NCBI GenBank assembly: GCA_945888375.1
Contig: CAMCZZ010000016.1
Location: 1-64,000 of the forward strand
Length of the DNA: 64,000 bases
Source: Akkermansia muciniphila
GTDB taxonomy: Bacteria; Verrucomicrobiota; Verrucomicrobiia; Opitutales; Opitutaceae
Direction of reading: 5' to 3'
In this document: positions 16,000 to 28,705 of the stretch, one piece after another
Position numbering within the stretch: position 1 is the first letter of the stretch
How the letters are laid out: each line of letters opens with the position of its first letter
Notes under the pieces: model-generated
Databases searched by the model: none
Seen by the model: the letters and a program-made list of their open reading frames with translations, nothing else
Told to the model about the DNA's origin: nothing
Made by a program: the position numbers and the translations under genes

Positions 16000-17535
16000 T
16001 CAGTAAAACACCTTCCGGTCGAGCGAGCGGTATTGGATGGCCTCGAGCAGGTGGGGGGCCTCGACGCGTTCGCTGGCGGCGAGATCGGCGATGGTGCGGG
16101 CGACTTTCAGGATGCGATCGTAGGCGCGGGCGGAGAGGCCGAGCTGCTCCATGGCTTGTTGCAGCAGATCGCCCAAGGTCGAATCCAGCGGGATGTGGGT
16201 GCGGATCTGGGCGTGGGACATGCGGGCGTTGGCCGTGGCGGGGGTGCCGCGGAAGCGTGCCAACTGGCGGTCGCGGGCGGCGCGCACCCGCGCGGCGATG
16301 GCGGCCGAGGGCTCGCCCGGGGTGGTGGAGCGTAAATCGGTGACCGTCACGGCCGGGGCCTCGACGTGGAGATCGATGCGGTCGAGCAGGGGGCCGCTGA
16401 TGCGGGCGCGGTAGCGCTGGATCTGCGGCGGGGAGCAGCGGCATTCGTGTTTGGTGTCGCCGAGGTAGCCGCAGGGGCAGGGATTCATCGCCGCGACCAG
16501 CATGAATGCGCAGGGCAGGGTGATTTTGCCCGCGCTCCGCGAGATCGAGACGGTCGAGTCCTCCAGCGGCTGCCGAAGGACTTCTAGGGCGGAGCGTTTG
16601 AACTCGGGCAATTCGTCCAGGAACAGGATGCCTTGGTGGGCGAGGGAGATTTCGCCCGGGCCGGGCACGGTGCCGCCGCCGATCAGACCGACATCCGAAA
16701 TGGTATGGTGGGGAGTGCGCACGGGGCGCAGGCCGAAGGCGTGGCTCTGGCTCAGGGTCTGGCCGGCGGCGGAGTGGATGGCGAGGATCTCGAGGGCCTC
16801 GTCCAGGGTGGGCGCGGGCATGATCGAGGGGATGCGTTTCGCGACCATTGACTTGCCCGAGCCGGGTGGCCCGATCATCAGCAGATTATGCCCGCCGGCC
16901 ACGGCTACTTCCACGGCGCGGCGCAGGGAGTGCTGGCCTTTGACCTCGGCAAAATCCCCGGCCGAGGTCTGGGCGGGGCCGGGCTCGGCCGGAGGGGGCG
17001 GAGCGAGCGGGGCTAGCGTGAGCCGGCCGGAGAGGAAGCGGGCGGCCTGGTCGAGGGACTCGATGGCGTAAACGGCGATGCCTTCCACCAGGGCGGCCTC
17101 GGCGGCGCAGGCGGCGGGCAGGAGCAGGCCGCGGCAACCATGGGCCTTGGCGAGGCGGGCGTAGGCGAGGGCGCCGCGGACCGGGCGGGTGGCGCCGGAC
17201 AGGGCGAGTTCGCCGGCGATCAGGTATTCGCCGATGGCGGGGGCGGCGAGCTGGCCGGTGGCGACGAGGATGCCGAGGGCGATGGGCAGATCGTAGAGCG
17301 GGCCCTCCTTGCGCAGGTCGCCGGGGGCTAGGTTGATGGTGGTGCGGGTGCGCAGCAGGCCGTAGCCGGAGTTGGCGAGGGCGGAGAAGACGCGGTCGTC
17401 CGACTCCTTCACGGCGGCGTCGGGCAAGCCGACCAGAATGAGTTTAAAATCGCCTGACTCCCCGTGGTTGACCTCGACGTGGACGGGGAGGGCGTGGATG
17501 CCCTGCAAGGCGGCGGACAACAGGGTGGCGAGCAT
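16000..17535 (-). CDS. comM: YifB/ComM family Mg-chelatase-like AAA+ ATPase
   Basis: This 511-residue protein has the N-terminal ChlI-like domain ([20 protein letters not shown]), a Walker A ([20 protein letters not shown]), [19 protein letters not shown] and the cysteine-containing [19 protein letters not shown] motif. It ends with a Mg_chelatase C-terminal domain. ComM is a hexameric helicase that promotes branch migration when incoming DNA integrates in natural transformation. The ATG at 17535 matches the family start ([13 protein letters not shown]). Type IV pilus motor genes lie about 4 kb away, a setting compatible with competence. Confidence 0.93.
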   Translation of the reverse strand: MLATLLSAALQGIHALPVHVEVNHGESGDFKLILVGLPDAAVKESDDRVFSALANSGYGLLRTRTTINLAPGDLRKEGPLYDLPIALGILVATGQLAAPAIGEYLIAGELALSGATRPVRGALAYARLAKAHGCRGLLLPAACAAEAALVEGIAVYAIESLDQAARFLSGRLTLAPLAPPPPAEPGPAQTSAGDFAEVKGQHSLRRAVEVAVAGGHNLLMIGPPGSGKSMVAKRIPSIMPAPTLDEALEILAIHSAAGQTLSQSHAFGLRPVRTPHHTISDVGLIGGGTVPGPGEISLAHQGILFLDELPEFKRSALEVLRQPLEDSTVSISRSAGKITLPCAFMLVAAMNPCPCGYLGDTKHECRCSPPQIQRYRARISGPLLDRIDLHVEAPAVTVTDLRSTTPGEPSAAIAARVRAARDRQLARFRGTPATANARMSHAQIRTHIPLDSTLGDLLQQAMEQLGLSARAYDRILKVARTIADLAASERVEAPHLLEAIQYRSLDRKVFY

Positions 17536-17573
17536 CTGTGAAGGGGGCTCGGGCGGGGGGGCGTGGCCCGGGT

Positions 17574-18440
17574 TCAGGTGCTGCGGGCCGTGATGAGCGC
17601 GACGTTCCGGTCGATGGCTTCGATGTAGGGGTTGCGACCGGGCTGGCCGGGGATTTCCAAGTGGCGATAGACGGCGGCGAACTCGTTTTCCAGCTTGGCA
17701 AAAACAAAGCCCCGCCAAAAGCCGCCGGTCGCGGCGAGCAGGTGGTTCACCGAGGTGAACATGCGTTTTTGCGGCGGGACGTTGCTGAAATCGTCCGCTT
17801 CCTCGAACTCGGCAAAGAGATGGGGCAACTTTTCTGGATACTCCGGCGCGGCCATCTGGCCGAGGTAGTCGGCGGTGGCGACCATGCAGGCGACCATACG
17901 GCGGGATTCGGCGGAAAAGTTGGACTTATCGGGCCGGCCGGCGAGGCCGGTGCAGCGGATCATGCCGAGCACGTCATCCACTTCATCGCGGCGAAAGCCG
18001 AGCGGGGGGAGCACGGAGGCGGCCAGGGCGCAGCTGCGCAGCACGTGGGAGTGGCCGTATTTCGCACCGGTGCCGGACTCGTCACCACTCGTCTTGAGGA
18101 AGCCGGTATCGTGCAACACCATGGCGGCGAGCCCGACTTCCAAATCGCGATTCGAGAGCGGGGCGAGCTGGGCGCGGCGCTGGCCCTCGCCCAGCGCCAG
18201 GAGACACATCGAGGCTTGGGCGGTGTGCTGTAAATCGTGATAGCGCACATCGATAGGCAGGTAGTTCCAATAGCGGCCGGCGAAGAGGCGGGTGCTCAAG
18301 CCCACCACGGCGTCGATCAAAGCCGCGTTCAGGCCGAGGCGGAGGGCGTAGGAAGCCACCGGGGCAAGGTCGTTTATCCCGACCAAGGGGGGGGCAATCT
18401 CACCGGCGGAATCTGGTAACGAGTTCAACGATTGCACCAT
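17574..18440 (-). CDS. HD-domain metal-dependent phosphohydrolase
   Basis: The 288-residue protein shows the HD-superfamily metal ligands YHDLQHT and [10 protein letters not shown], a [12 protein letters not shown] segment and a downstream aspartate in [10 protein letters not shown]. This arrangement resembles cyclic-nucleotide phosphodiesterase-type HD domains. The natural substrate is not evident. I use the ATG at 18440. It is the first gene of a seven-gene minus-strand run ending in the lipoprotein at 11474, and its start is about 60 bases from the divergent coaE. Confidence 0.85.
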   Translation of the reverse strand: MVQSLNSLPDSAGEIAPPLVGINDLAPVASYALRLGLNAALIDAVVGLSTRLFAGRYWNYLPIDVRYHDLQHTAQASMCLLALGEGQRRAQLAPLSNRDLEVGLAAMVLHDTGFLKTSGDESGTGAKYGHSHVLRSCALAASVLPPLGFRRDEVDDVLGMIRCTGLAGRPDKSNFSAESRRMVACMVATADYLGQMAAPEYPEKLPHLFAEFEEADDFSNVPPQKRMFTSVNHLLAATGGFWRGFVFAKLENEFAAVYRHLEIPGQPGRNPYIEAIDRNVALITARST

Positions 18441-18499
18441 GCCACGGCGTAATGATTTGCGCAAGGGGCGGGCAAGCCCAAAGTCCGCTCATTTATTAC

Positions 18500-19099
18500 A
18501 TGGTGATCGGACTCACAGGCGGCCTCGGATGCGGCAAGTCGACTGCGACGGCGGCTCTGGCTGCGCGGGGGTTTTTGACGGCGGAGGCGGACCGGATCGT
18601 GCGCGAAGAGGTGTTGCCGGATCCGGTGGTGCGGGCCGGTGCCGTGGAGCGGTGGGGCCGGGCGGTGCTGGCTGCGGACGGGGCTTTGGACCGGGCGGCG
18701 GTGGCAGAGATCGTTTTCAAGTCCGAAAGCGAGCGGCGCTGGTGGGAGGGCGAGATTCACCCCCGGGTGCGGGCGATCTGGCGGGGGCGGGTCGAGTCCA
18801 GGCCGGAGGCGGATTGGGTGGTCGAGGTGCCCTTGCTCTTTGAGGCGGGTTTGGAAAAAGGGTTTGATTTCATCGTATGCGTCGGTGCCAATGTCTCTGT
18901 TCAATTGGCCCGAGTAACCGCGCGCGGGATGTCGCAAGCGCAGGCCGGGCTCCGAATCGCTTCCCAATATCCCTTGGAAAAAAAACTTAAGTTATCCCAC
19001 GCCGTTCTCTGGAACGACGGTTCCCCTGCTTTTCTGGATGCCCAGATCGAGCGATTGACTGGGCGCCTGCGCGCGCCGATTCCGGGTGCCCAGGTTTGA
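18500..19099 (+). CDS. coaE: Dephospho-CoA kinase
   Basis: CoaE phosphorylates the 3'-hydroxyl of dephospho-CoA in the last step of coenzyme A synthesis. The 199-residue protein begins MVIGLTGGLGCGKSTATAAL, containing the P-loop, and includes EADRIVREEV, VVEVPLLFEAGLEKGFD and the RIASQYPLEKK lid segment, all typical. The ATG at 18500 directly precedes the P-loop strand. It is followed by rho after 64 bases. Confidence 0.93.
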   Translation: MVIGLTGGLGCGKSTATAALAARGFLTAEADRIVREEVLPDPVVRAGAVERWGRAVLAADGALDRAAVAEIVFKSESERRWWEGEIHPRVRAIWRGRVESRPEADWVVEVPLLFEAGLEKGFDFIVCVGANVSVQLARVTARGMSQAQAGLRIASQYPLEKKLKLSHAVLWNDGSPAFLDAQIERLTGRLRAPIPGAQV

Positions 19100-19163
19100 G
19101 CAGGCGGGGCGCGGTCGCGCCTCGGCTTGCTGATGCTACTTCCTCATTTACAAATTTTTATTC

Positions 19164-21284
19164 ATGGATTCCCCGGACACTCCCGTAGATTCTGCAGCTG
19201 GTTTGCCTGCCCCGAAGCCCCGCAAGGCCCCGTCTCGCCGGTCGCGGGCCACGGCCGAGCCCGAGGCCTTGCTTGCGTCGGCTCCGGAGGGTGGGGCTGA
19301 GGCCGCGGTGGCGCCGGCCAAGCGCGGACGGCCGCGGCGGGTCAAGGCGGAGCCCTCTGCCGGGGGCGAGGCCGGTCCGGAATTGTTTGGCGTCGCTCCG
19401 GTCTCCGCGCCGGTGGCCCGGGAGCATCCAGCGCCAGCGGCTCCGGCAGAGCCGGCGGACTCCGAGCCCTATCGGGGCTCTTTTTCCCCGGATGACGAGG
19501 CGCCGCGCGACGAAGCCCCGGCTGAGCGAGCGGTATTTGTGCCTTCCGCCTTTGCGGCCACCGCGCCCGGGGCGACGCCGGCGGATTTCGAAGCGACTGA
19601 GGGCGGGGCTGGGGCGGGCGACGCGGGAGGCGCCTCCGGGGAGCCGGCCGCTGCCGGCGCTCCGGGTGCGGGCGGACCGGTGGGACCGGACGGGCAACCC
19701 CGCCGCGAAGAACGCAAAACTTGGTGGGAGCGGAAGAAGGAGAAAAAACGCCTCAAGTGGCTCGAGCGCCAGCAAGGCGGGCGTTTCCCCGGTGCCGGTG
19801 GCCCGCCGCCTGCCGAGGATCGGGGGCCGGCCCCTGGGGGCGAGCCGGTGCAGCCCGCCCCGAGTGGCCCCGGCTTCGCGCCGGCGAGAGGGTTTCGCGA
19901 TCGTCCGCCTGTCCAGCCGGCGCCGCCGGCGCTGAGCGGGCCGATCGGCGGGCTGCCGGATCCGTCGCGTTTTTCCGATCTGGCGGCGGTCGATGCCTTG
20001 GCCGAGGCATTGGCGGCGGATGCGGATCCACTCGACTTGACAGCGATCCACGCCGCGCCCGCGGTCGAGCTGGCGGCCCACTTGCGGTCGCTGGGCGAGT
20101 CCGTTTCGGGCATGCCGGCGCGACGGGTTTTGGTGGAGCAGCTTTTTGCCTGGGCTGCCCGCGAGCGCCGTGCTTTCCGCGAACGCGGGGTGCTGGATCT
20201 CACGGATGCCGGCCACGGCTTCATGGTCCACCTCTGCAACAGCTACCGCCTGTATCCTGAGAGCACTTATGTCTCCGCCGCGCTCGTCCGTCGCCACGGC
20301 CTGCGCCGGGGACAAGAGCTCGAGGTGCTGGCCCAGCCGCCCGGTCCGGGCGAGCGTTGCCCCTCGGCTGTCCGGATCAGTTCGGTCATGGGGCTCGCGC
20401 CGGAAGCAGCCGCGTCGGTGACGGCCTTTGAAGAGTTGATTCCCTATTATCCGACCAATCGCATTCTATTGGAGGCCAATGAGATTCACAAAGATATTTC
20501 CATGCGGGCGATCGACTTGCTCACGCCGGTCGGGTTTGGCCAGCGCGGTTTGATCGTGGCGCCGCCGCGGACCGGCAAGACCGTCTTGTTGCAGAATATC
20601 GCCAACTCGATTTCGCACAATTTCCCCGAGGCCACGTTGCTGCTCCTGCTGATTGACGAGCGCCCCGAGGAGGTGACGGACTTCCGGCGGCACACCAAAG
20701 GCGAGGTGGTTTCCTCCACCTTTGACGAGACGCCCGAGAGCCATGCGCATGCGGCGGAGATGGTGATCGAGCGCGCCCGGCGTCTGGTCGAGCTCGGCAA
20801 GCATGTGGTCATCCTGCTCGATTCGATCACACGTCTCGCCCGCGCTTACAACGCCCTCGCGGGCAATGGCGGCAAGACCATGTCCGGCGGCATCGAGTCG
20901 AATGCCCTCCAGCGTCCGAAGCGTTTCTTTGGTTCGGCGCGCAACATTGAGGGTGGCGGCTCGCTCACTATCCTCGGCACCGCGCTGGTCGACACCAACT
21001 CCCGCATGGACGAGGTGATTTTCGAGGAGTTCAAGGGCACCGGCAACATGGAGCTCCATCTCGATCGCGGCTTGTCCGACAAGCGCATCTTCCCCGCGAT
21101 CAATATCGACCGCTCGGGCACGCGCAAAGAAGAGCTGATCTACCACCCCGACGAGATGCTCCGCGTCTATGGCCTGCGCCGCGCGATGCAGGGTATCCCG
21201 CCGGTCGAGGCGATGGATATGTTCATCCAGCGACTGAAGAAAACCAAGACCAACACGGAATTTTTGTTGAGTCTAAATCGCTAA
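19164..21284 (+). CDS. rho: Transcription termination factor Rho with about 270-residue N-terminal extension
   Basis: Rho is a hexameric RNA-dependent helicase that terminates transcription. From about residue 270 the protein matches normal Rho: an N-terminal helical domain, an RNA-binding OB fold ([20 protein letters not shown]), Walker [16 protein letters not shown] (P-loop at about 466-473), Walker [17 protein letters not shown] and the Q/R-loop regions. The 706 residues far exceed the roughly 420 of E. coli Rho. The extension is alanine/proline/glycine/arginine-rich, with AT-hook-like [10 protein letters not shown] and a basic [20 protein letters not shown] patch, and is probably disordered. 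Such insertions in other phyla can alter RNA binding or drive phase separation; the role here is inference. Confidence 0.95.
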   Translation: MDSPDTPVDSAAGLPAPKPRKAPSRRSRATAEPEALLASAPEGGAEAAVAPAKRGRPRRVKAEPSAGGEAGPELFGVAPVSAPVAREHPAPAAPAEPADSEPYRGSFSPDDEAPRDEAPAERAVFVPSAFAATAPGATPADFEATEGGAGAGDAGGASGEPAAAGAPGAGGPVGPDGQPRREERKTWWERKKEKKRLKWLERQQGGRFPGAGGPPPAEDRGPAPGGEPVQPAPSGPGFAPARGFRDRPPVQPAPPALSGPIGGLPDPSRFSDLAAVDALAEALAADADPLDLTAIHAAPAVELAAHLRSLGESVSGMPARRVLVEQLFAWAARERRAFRERGVLDLTDAGHGFMVHLCNSYRLYPESTYVSAALVRRHGLRRGQELEVLAQPPGPGERCPSAVRISSVMGLAPEAAASVTAFEELIPYYPTNRILLEANEIHKDISMRAIDLLTPVGFGQRGLIVAPPRTGKTVLLQNIANSISHNFPEATLLLLLIDERPEEVTDFRRHTKGEVVSSTFDETPESHAHAAEMVIERARRLVELGKHVVILLDSITRLARAYNALAGNGGKTMSGGIESNALQRPKRFFGSARNIEGGGSLTILGTALVDTNSRMDEVIFEEFKGTGNMELHLDRGLSDKRIFPAINIDRSGTRKEELIYHPDEMLRVYGLRRAMQGIPPVEAMDMFIQRLKKTKTNTEFLLSLNR

Positions 21285-21348
21285 ACTCGCGCACTAATCC
21301 TTCCCGCCTGCGCGCCCCGCGCCGAACCGTCCTCCCCGCCTTCCCCAC

Positions 21349-23070
21349 GTGACCCCCGCCGACGATTTCGTCATCCAACTCGCCCTGGACAAGGGCCTCC
21401 TTGCCGCCGATCAGGTCGAGGCTGCTCGCGCCCAGGTGGCTGCGCACACCGATCTCACCACGGAGCCGCCGCGCTTGCTCGACATCTTGATCGCGGAGCA
21501 TGGCTTTTCCTCCAAACAGGCGGCGCAATTGCTCGCCGACGAGTTTGGCATGCCGATAATCGAAATGGCCAACGTGCGGGCCAACAGCGATTTACTCGCC
21601 CTGCTCCCCCGCAATCTTGCCATCAAATACATGGTCTTCCCGGTTTCGCGCGACGGCAACACCCTGCGCGTGGCGATCAGCGATCCGCTGGATGTCGATG
21701 GTATCGATAGCATCGGCCATTTCCTGAAGCTCACCATCGAGCCGTTGGTCGCACCGGCCGACGAGATCAAGAGCCACATCGACCGCTTTTACGGCAAGGA
21801 TGAGGAGTCGATGGAGAAACTGCTCAGCAGTCTCTCCGGGGATGAGGCGCAGGTCGTCACCGGCACCACCTCGGCTGGCGGCGCCGAAAACGACGACACC
21901 GACGCCCCGATCATCAAGCTGGTTTACCAAATCATCCTCGAAGGCATCGCCCGCCGCGCGTCCGACATCCATCTTGAGCCGATGGAGAAGCGCTTCCGGG
22001 TGCGCTACCGCATCGACGGCGTGCTGGTCGAGGTGGACAATCCCCCGAAGCGCCTTCAGTTGGCGATGATCTCCCGCCTGAAGATCATGGCGAATATCTC
22101 CATCGCGGAGAAACGCATCCCGCAGGACGGTCGCATCCAAGTGACGGCCGGCGTGAAGCCGATCGACCTCCGCGTCTCTTCGCTGCCCACCTCCTACGGC
22201 GAGTCCATCGTCATGCGTATTCTGGACAAGGAGGGCCTGCAACTCGGTCTGCCCGAGCTGGGGTTCCTGAGCGACGATCAGGCGGTGATGGAGCGCATCA
22301 TTACCCTGCCCGACGGCCTGTTTCTCGTCACCGGCCCCACCGGTTCGGGCAAGACCACCACGCTTTACTCCTGCCTTCACTTTATCAACAAACCCGACCG
22401 CAAACTCATCACGGTCGAAGATCCGGTGGAGTATCAGCTCTCCGGCATTAACCAGGTGCCGGTCCGCACCGAGGTCGGCATGACCTTCGCCAACGCCCTG
22501 CGCTCCATGTTGCGCCAAGCGCCTAACATTATCATGGTGGGGGAAATCCGCGATCTGGAGACTGCCGAGATCTCCATCAACGCCTCCCTGACCGGCCATA
22601 TGGTGTTCTCGACCCTGCACACCAATGACGCCCCCGGCGCAGTCACCCGTATGATCGACATCGGCGTGAAGCCCTTCCTGGTGTCCACCTCGGTGCGCGC
22701 CATCATGGCCCAGCGCCTGACCCGCAAGATCTGCAAGAAGTGTAAACACCCCTACACCCCGGATACGCGCGAATTGCGCTCGCTCAACATCACCGCCCAG
22801 CAGGCGGTGAACGCGAATTTCGCCAAGGGCTCGGGTTGCGAAAACTGCCATGGCTCCGGCTACCGCGGCCGCGCCGGCATCTTCGAGATCTTTGTTTCGA
22901 ATGACGAACTCCAGCGCATGATCTACGAAAACGTGGGCACGGCTAAATTGCGCGACAAAGCCCGCGCCCTGGGCATGCGCACCATGCGCGAGGACGGCCT
23001 GCGCAAGGTCCTCGCCGGCATCACCACGATCGAGGAAGTGGTCTCCATCACGGTCGGCGACGCCAGCTAA
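21349..23070 (+). CDS. pilB: Type IV pilus assembly / type II secretion ATPase, PilB/GspE copy 1
   Basis: The 573-residue protein has an N-terminal MshEN/GspE-N domain ([20 protein letters not shown]), then the secretion ATPase core: [20 protein letters not shown], Walker [14 protein letters not shown] at about residue 328, Asp box [11 protein letters not shown], Walker [13 protein letters not shown] and His box [19 protein letters not shown] tetracysteine zinc motif is present (ICKKCK and CENC). It powers pilin assembly at the cytoplasmic face of the inner membrane. The start codon is GTG. It is followed by pilT after 33 bases and by a second pilB-like gene, so the two may serve different fibres. 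Confidence 0.92.
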   Translation: MTPADDFVIQLALDKGLLAADQVEAARAQVAAHTDLTTEPPRLLDILIAEHGFSSKQAAQLLADEFGMPIIEMANVRANSDLLALLPRNLAIKYMVFPVSRDGNTLRVAISDPLDVDGIDSIGHFLKLTIEPLVAPADEIKSHIDRFYGKDEESMEKLLSSLSGDEAQVVTGTTSAGGAENDDTDAPIIKLVYQIILEGIARRASDIHLEPMEKRFRVRYRIDGVLVEVDNPPKRLQLAMISRLKIMANISIAEKRIPQDGRIQVTAGVKPIDLRVSSLPTSYGESIVMRILDKEGLQLGLPELGFLSDDQAVMERIITLPDGLFLVTGPTGSGKTTTLYSCLHFINKPDRKLITVEDPVEYQLSGINQVPVRTEVGMTFANALRSMLRQAPNIIMVGEIRDLETAEISINASLTGHMVFSTLHTNDAPGAVTRMIDIGVKPFLVSTSVRAIMAQRLTRKICKKCKHPYTPDTRELRSLNITAQQAVNANFAKGSGCENCHGSGYRGRAGIFEIFVSNDELQRMIYENVGTAKLRDKARALGMRTMREDGLRKVLAGITTIEEVVSITVGDAS

Positions 23071-23103
23071 AGCCCTCGTTACCCCGCCCCCCCTATTCCG
23101 ACC

Positions 23104-24186
23104 ATGAGCTACGAGATGAACGACTTGCTCGACCTGGTGGTCGATCAAAATGCCTCCGATCTACACTGCCAGGTCGGGCAGCCTCCGACCCTGCGTATCA
23201 GCGGCTCCATGGTGCCGATCGAGGGCCCCAGCCTCGGCCCGAAGGACACCGAGCGCCTCGTGTTGTCCATCACGCCCGATGCCCATGTGCAGAACCTCAA
23301 GATGAACGGTGGCTCCGATTTCGGTTTCGCTTTTCTCGACAAGGCCCGCTTCCGCGTCTCCGTGCTCAAGGCCAAGGGCAACTACGGCCTCGTGCTGCGC
23401 CAGATTCCGAACAAGATGTATGGCCTGCGCGACATCGGCCTGCCCGACAAGGTGCGCGAGCTCCTCTACCGTCCCCGCGGCCTCATCCTCGTCACCGGCC
23501 CGACCGGCTCGGGCAAGTCCACCACGCTCGCCTCGATGGTGAATTACATCAACGAGAACCGCGAGGGACACATCATCACGATCGAGGACCCGATCGAGTA
23601 TTACCACCCGCACAAACGTTGTATCGTCACCCAGCGCGAGATCGGCGCCGACGTCCCCAGTTTTGCCGAGGCCATCAAGCGCGCCCTCCGGCAGGACCCC
23701 GACATCATCCTCGTGGGTGAAATGCGCGATCTCGAGACGATCGAGGCTGCCATCTCCGCCGCCGAAACCGGTCACCTCGTATTTGGCACTCTCCACACCA
23801 ACTCCGCCGCCAAGACCGTTGACCGCATCGTGGATGCTTTTCCCGCCAACATGAAGGAGATGATCCGCACCCAGCTGGCCTCCTCCTTGGTCGCGGTTAT
23901 TTCCCAGGTGCTCTGCAAAAAAATCGGCGGCGGCCGCATCGCTGGCTACGAGATCATGATCAACACCACCTCGATCTCGGCGATGATCCGCGAGAACAAA
24001 ACCTTCCGCATCACCTCCGACATCCAGACCGGCGGTAACCTCGGCATGATCACGATGGACGCGCACCTCCTCAGCCTGGTGAACCGCCAGCTCGTCACCC
24101 CCGACGAAGCCCTAGAAAAAGCCCAGGATCAGATCGGTATGCGCGAGAAACTTAGCCAGCTCGGCGCCACCTTGAAAACGATCTGA
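23104..24186 (+). CDS. pilT: Pilus retraction ATPase PilT
   Basis: The 360-residue protein matches PilT/PilU: an N-terminal [20 protein letters not shown] segment, Walker [21 protein letters not shown] at about residues 133-141, [20 protein letters not shown], Walker [14 protein letters not shown] and [20 protein letters not shown]. The AIRENK-type motif needed for retraction appears as [10 protein letters not shown]. It drives pilus depolymerisation for twitching and DNA uptake. It lies between two PilB-type genes in one operon. Confidence 0.95.
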   Translation: MSYEMNDLLDLVVDQNASDLHCQVGQPPTLRISGSMVPIEGPSLGPKDTERLVLSITPDAHVQNLKMNGGSDFGFAFLDKARFRVSVLKAKGNYGLVLRQIPNKMYGLRDIGLPDKVRELLYRPRGLILVTGPTGSGKSTTLASMVNYINENREGHIITIEDPIEYYHPHKRCIVTQREIGADVPSFAEAIKRALRQDPDIILVGEMRDLETIEAAISAAETGHLVFGTLHTNSAAKTVDRIVDAFPANMKEMIRTQLASSLVAVISQVLCKKIGGGRIAGYEIMINTTSISAMIRENKTFRITSDIQTGGNLGMITMDAHLLSLVNRQLVTPDEALEKAQDQIGMREKLSQLGATLKTI

Positions 24187-24243
24187 GCCCGCCCGCTACT
24201 GCTCCCCTTAATCACTCTTCGGCCCCGCCTTCCGCCCCCACCC

Positions 24244-25944
<1,701 letters not shown>

Positions 25945-26065
25945 CGCGCTCTCCGGGGTGCGAAGCCCGTGACGTTTCCCGCCCACCTCGTTCCGCCCTC
26001 GTTACCCCCCGCCGCTCCAACCTCTCCCCCGCCGCTCCGAATCCGATTTTCGGAGTTTCCTCCCC

Positions 26066-27382
26066 ATGCCTAAGTTCGCCTACACCGCCATCGAGTCCTC
26101 CACCGGCCGCGAGAAAAAAGCCGTCATCGACAGCGCCTCCTCCGAACAAGCCGCGCTCGATTTGAAGGCCCTCGGTTTACTCCCGACCTCCATCACCGCC
26201 GCCGGCACCCCCGCCTTTAAAATTCCCGCAAAGGCTGCCCCGAAAGCCGCCCCCAAGGCCGCCGGCAAGGCCTTCGTCCCCAAAGCGGAGCCAAAGAAAA
26301 AGAAATCCGGCGGGCCCGGCATCGCCTTCGGCAAAGTCATCGGCAACGAGGGTCTCGCCGTTTTTACCCGCCAGTTGTCCACCCTGGTCAACGCCGGTAT
26401 GCCCATCCTGCGCTCGCTCGAGACTCTCGCGCGTCAGGAAAAAAACCTGCGCTTCAAGTGGGTGCTCGAGCAGATTTCCGAGTCCATCAAGTCGGGTAAC
26501 ACCTTCTCCGACGGCCTCACCCAGCACCCCAAGGTTTTCGACCGCCTATACGTCAACATGGTGAAGGCCGGCGAAGCGGGCGGCGTGCTCGGCACCGTGC
26601 TGGACCGACTCTCGAGGTTCATGGAAAAGGCCGAGAAAATCAAGGGCAAGGTCAAGGCTGCGATGACCTATCCCGTTATCATCGCGGGTGTTGCTGTTCT
26701 TATCGTATCGGCCTTGATGGTGTTCGTCATTCCGAAGTTCCAGGAGATTTTCACCGGCTTGCTCAAGGGCACGCCGCTGCCGCTGCTGACCCAGGGCGTG
26801 ATCGGCCTGTCGAATTTCATGAAGAACCAGATCTTCGCGACCATCGGCATCGTGGTCGCGGTGTTCTTCTTTTTCAAAACCATCACCAAGACCAAATCCG
26901 GTAAACGGGCGGTCGATTGGTTGCAGATTCACATCCCTGCCTTCGGCCCGCTTTTCCTCAAGGCTGCCATCGGCCGGTTCACCCGCACGCTGGGCACCTT
27001 GCTCTCCTCCGGCGTGCCTATCCTGCAGGCCTTGATCATCACGCGCGACACCTCGGGCAACGTCCACGTCGCCGAGGCGTTGAACAAGGTCCATGACCGC
27101 GTGAAAGAGGGTGAAGGCGTGGGCAAGCCGCTCGAGGCCACCAAGATTTTCCCCACCATGGTCACTTCGATGGTGGAGGTCGGCGAGGAAACCGGCGCGC
27201 TCCCCGAGATGTTGACCCGTATCGCGGATACCTACGACGACGAGGTGGACAATGCCGTCACCTCGATCACCTCAATCATCGAGCCCATCATGATCGTCTT
27301 CATGGCCGTGGTGGTCGGCACCATCGTCATCGCGCTCTTCCTTCCGTTGGTGAAGATCATCCAGACCCTCTCCGGCGGTTGA
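26066..27382 (+). CDS. pilC: Type IV pilus inner-membrane platform protein PilC/GspF
   Basis: The 438-residue protein has two GspF domains with paired membrane segments: the first around FTRQLSTLVNAGMPILRSLE, the second around FTRTLGTLLSSGVPILQAL and ending MAVVVGTIVIALFLPLVKII. It forms the platform on which PilB and PilT act. Residues about 48-90 form an unusual lysine/alanine/proline-rich insert (AKAAPKAAPKAAGKAF and PKKKKSGG), probably a disordered cytoplasmic linker between the N-terminal strand motif and the first GspF domain. A hairpin terminator follows. Confidence 0.94.
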   Translation: MPKFAYTAIESSTGREKKAVIDSASSEQAALDLKALGLLPTSITAAGTPAFKIPAKAAPKAAPKAAGKAFVPKAEPKKKKSGGPGIAFGKVIGNEGLAVFTRQLSTLVNAGMPILRSLETLARQEKNLRFKWVLEQISESIKSGNTFSDGLTQHPKVFDRLYVNMVKAGEAGGVLGTVLDRLSRFMEKAEKIKGKVKAAMTYPVIIAGVAVLIVSALMVFVIPKFQEIFTGLLKGTPLPLLTQGVIGLSNFMKNQIFATIGIVVAVFFFFKTITKTKSGKRAVDWLQIHIPAFGPLFLKAAIGRFTRTLGTLLSSGVPILQALIITRDTSGNVHVAEALNKVHDRVKEGEGVGKPLEATKIFPTMVTSMVEVGEETGALPEMLTRIADTYDDEVDNAVTSITSIIEPIMIVFMAVVVGTIVIALFLPLVKIIQTLSGG

Positions 27383-27404
27383 TCCGTCACCAGTCCCAGG
27401 GAGG

Positions 27405-27440
27405 CCGCCCGCCGCTCCGCATTTTGGCGGGCGGCGGTTT
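27405..27440 (+). terminator. Hairpin terminator after pilC
   Basis: CCGCCCGCC at 27405-27413 pairs perfectly with GGCGGGCGG at 27426-27434. It is followed by CGGTTT and further T-rich sequence, 22 bases after the pilC stop. The T-tract is imperfect. It may also serve the convergent kinase-like gene ending at 27464. Confidence 0.6.
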
Positions 27441-27463
27441 CTGCTTTTCGGCGGTGCGCTGCG

Positions 27464-28705
27464 TTATCCGCGGCGGATTTCCGAGCCCTCGAAGCGGATC
27501 GAAAGGCGATAGACCTTTTTCACGCGGCAGGTGATTTTGCCGGTGGCGGGGTCAAAGTTGTCGGGCACCTCGATGCGGTGCAGATCCACCGTGGCATGGT
27601 AGCCGCGCTCGCTGAAGACGTCGATCAGGATGGCCAGCGCCAGCGGGTCGTCGAGCAAGGCGTCCTCGGTATTCACCGGGGCCACGCCCGAGATGGCGTG
27701 CCGGAGCACGATGGGCATGACCTTGCGGGCGATGAAATCGACGACCTTGGAAACCAGCTCGGCGTTTTCGAAGGCGTAATCGTCCAGCCGTTTAACCAGT
27801 TCCTGGCGGGCGTGGATGACGATGTCGTGGGCCACCGGGATGGAACGCAGAAGGTCGTGGGTGCGCGGATCGAGCTCCAGCGAGCTCTGGTATTGCAGCT
27901 CGCGGAGAATGTTTTGCTCCACGTCCGAGATCTGGCCCTGGGCATTGACCAAGTGGTAATGGAAGATCTCCCGCAGGGATTGAAGGGCATCCCAAGTTTG
28001 CTCCTTGAAGATGCGGTAGCGGCGTTTTGCGAGCTCCAGATCGTAGTCTGTCACGCGCTCCTCCAGCAGTTCGCCGACCCCGGTGCGGCGCACTTCGTCG
28101 TTGTGGGCCCGGATATCCAGACCGCGTTTCAGCTGGCGCTCGACCGAGGTCTTTTCGTCCACAAACAACACCATGATGTGGATGGTGGGGTGGCGGAAAT
28201 GCATGCGCAGCGCGGTGTGGTAAAACTCGCGGCGCAGCGCGTGCATGCGGTCAACGAGGAGTTTGAGGCACTCGACCTGGACCTTCGTGCGGGGGAAGCC
28301 GTCCAGGATCACACCGTCACGGTAGGCGGGCTCGATGAGTTTGCGGAAAAGCAGGCGCAGGACCTCGCGGTCGCCCACCATGTGGCCGGCGTCCTTGATT
28401 TGCTTGGCTTCGGCCGAGTCGAGCAGGGCGCTGACCACGATGGGTTCGCAGGTGAGGCCGCGGGCCTTGAGGATGAAGCCGGTGTTGGTGCCTTTACCCG
28501 AGCCGGGGGCACCGCCGAGCAGGATGATTTCCTTGGGAAAGCGCAGTTGCTCGCGCCCGTAGTCCTGCTCGAGGTTGCGCCAGACGGCGTCGAAAATCAC
28601 CTGGGCGTCCTTGATCTCCAGATCCTGATGGCGGCTGGCTCCGATGGTGGGAACGGGCCCCGGCAACGGGCGGGCGGTATTGGTATCAGGAGAGGGCGTG
28701 GACAT
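27464..28705 (-). CDS. Adenylate kinase-like P-loop protein with unknown C-terminal domain
   Basis: The N-terminal half of this 413-residue protein resembles adenylate kinase: P-loop IILLGGAPGSGKGTNTGFIL, AMP-site region GHMVGDREVLRLLF, GVILDGFPRTKVQVECLKLL and a lid-like stretch VFVDEKTSVERQLKRG. The C-terminal 190 residues (from about VNAQGQISDVEQNI) belong to no domain I recognise and end in a beta-rich segment. The ATG at 28705 follows non-family proline/arginine-rich sequence upstream. The protein is probably cytoplasmic and may phosphorylate nucleoside monophosphates. Whether it replaces the housekeeping Adk cannot be judged here. Confidence 0.8.
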   Translation of the reverse strand: MSTPSPDTNTARPLPGPVPTIGASRHQDLEIKDAQVIFDAVWRNLEQDYGREQLRFPKEIILLGGAPGSGKGTNTGFILKARGLTCEPIVVSALLDSAEAKQIKDAGHMVGDREVLRLLFRKLIEPAYRDGVILDGFPRTKVQVECLKLLVDRMHALRREFYHTALRMHFRHPTIHIMVLFVDEKTSVERQLKRGLDIRAHNDEVRRTGVGELLEERVTDYDLELAKRRYRIFKEQTWDALQSLREIFHYHLVNAQGQISDVEQNILRELQYQSSLELDPRTHDLLRSIPVAHDIVIHARQELVKRLDDYAFENAELVSKVVDFIARKVMPIVLRHAISGVAPVNTEDALLDDPLALAILIDVFSERGYHATVDLHRIEVPDNFDPATGKITCRVKKVYRLSIRFEGSEIRRG

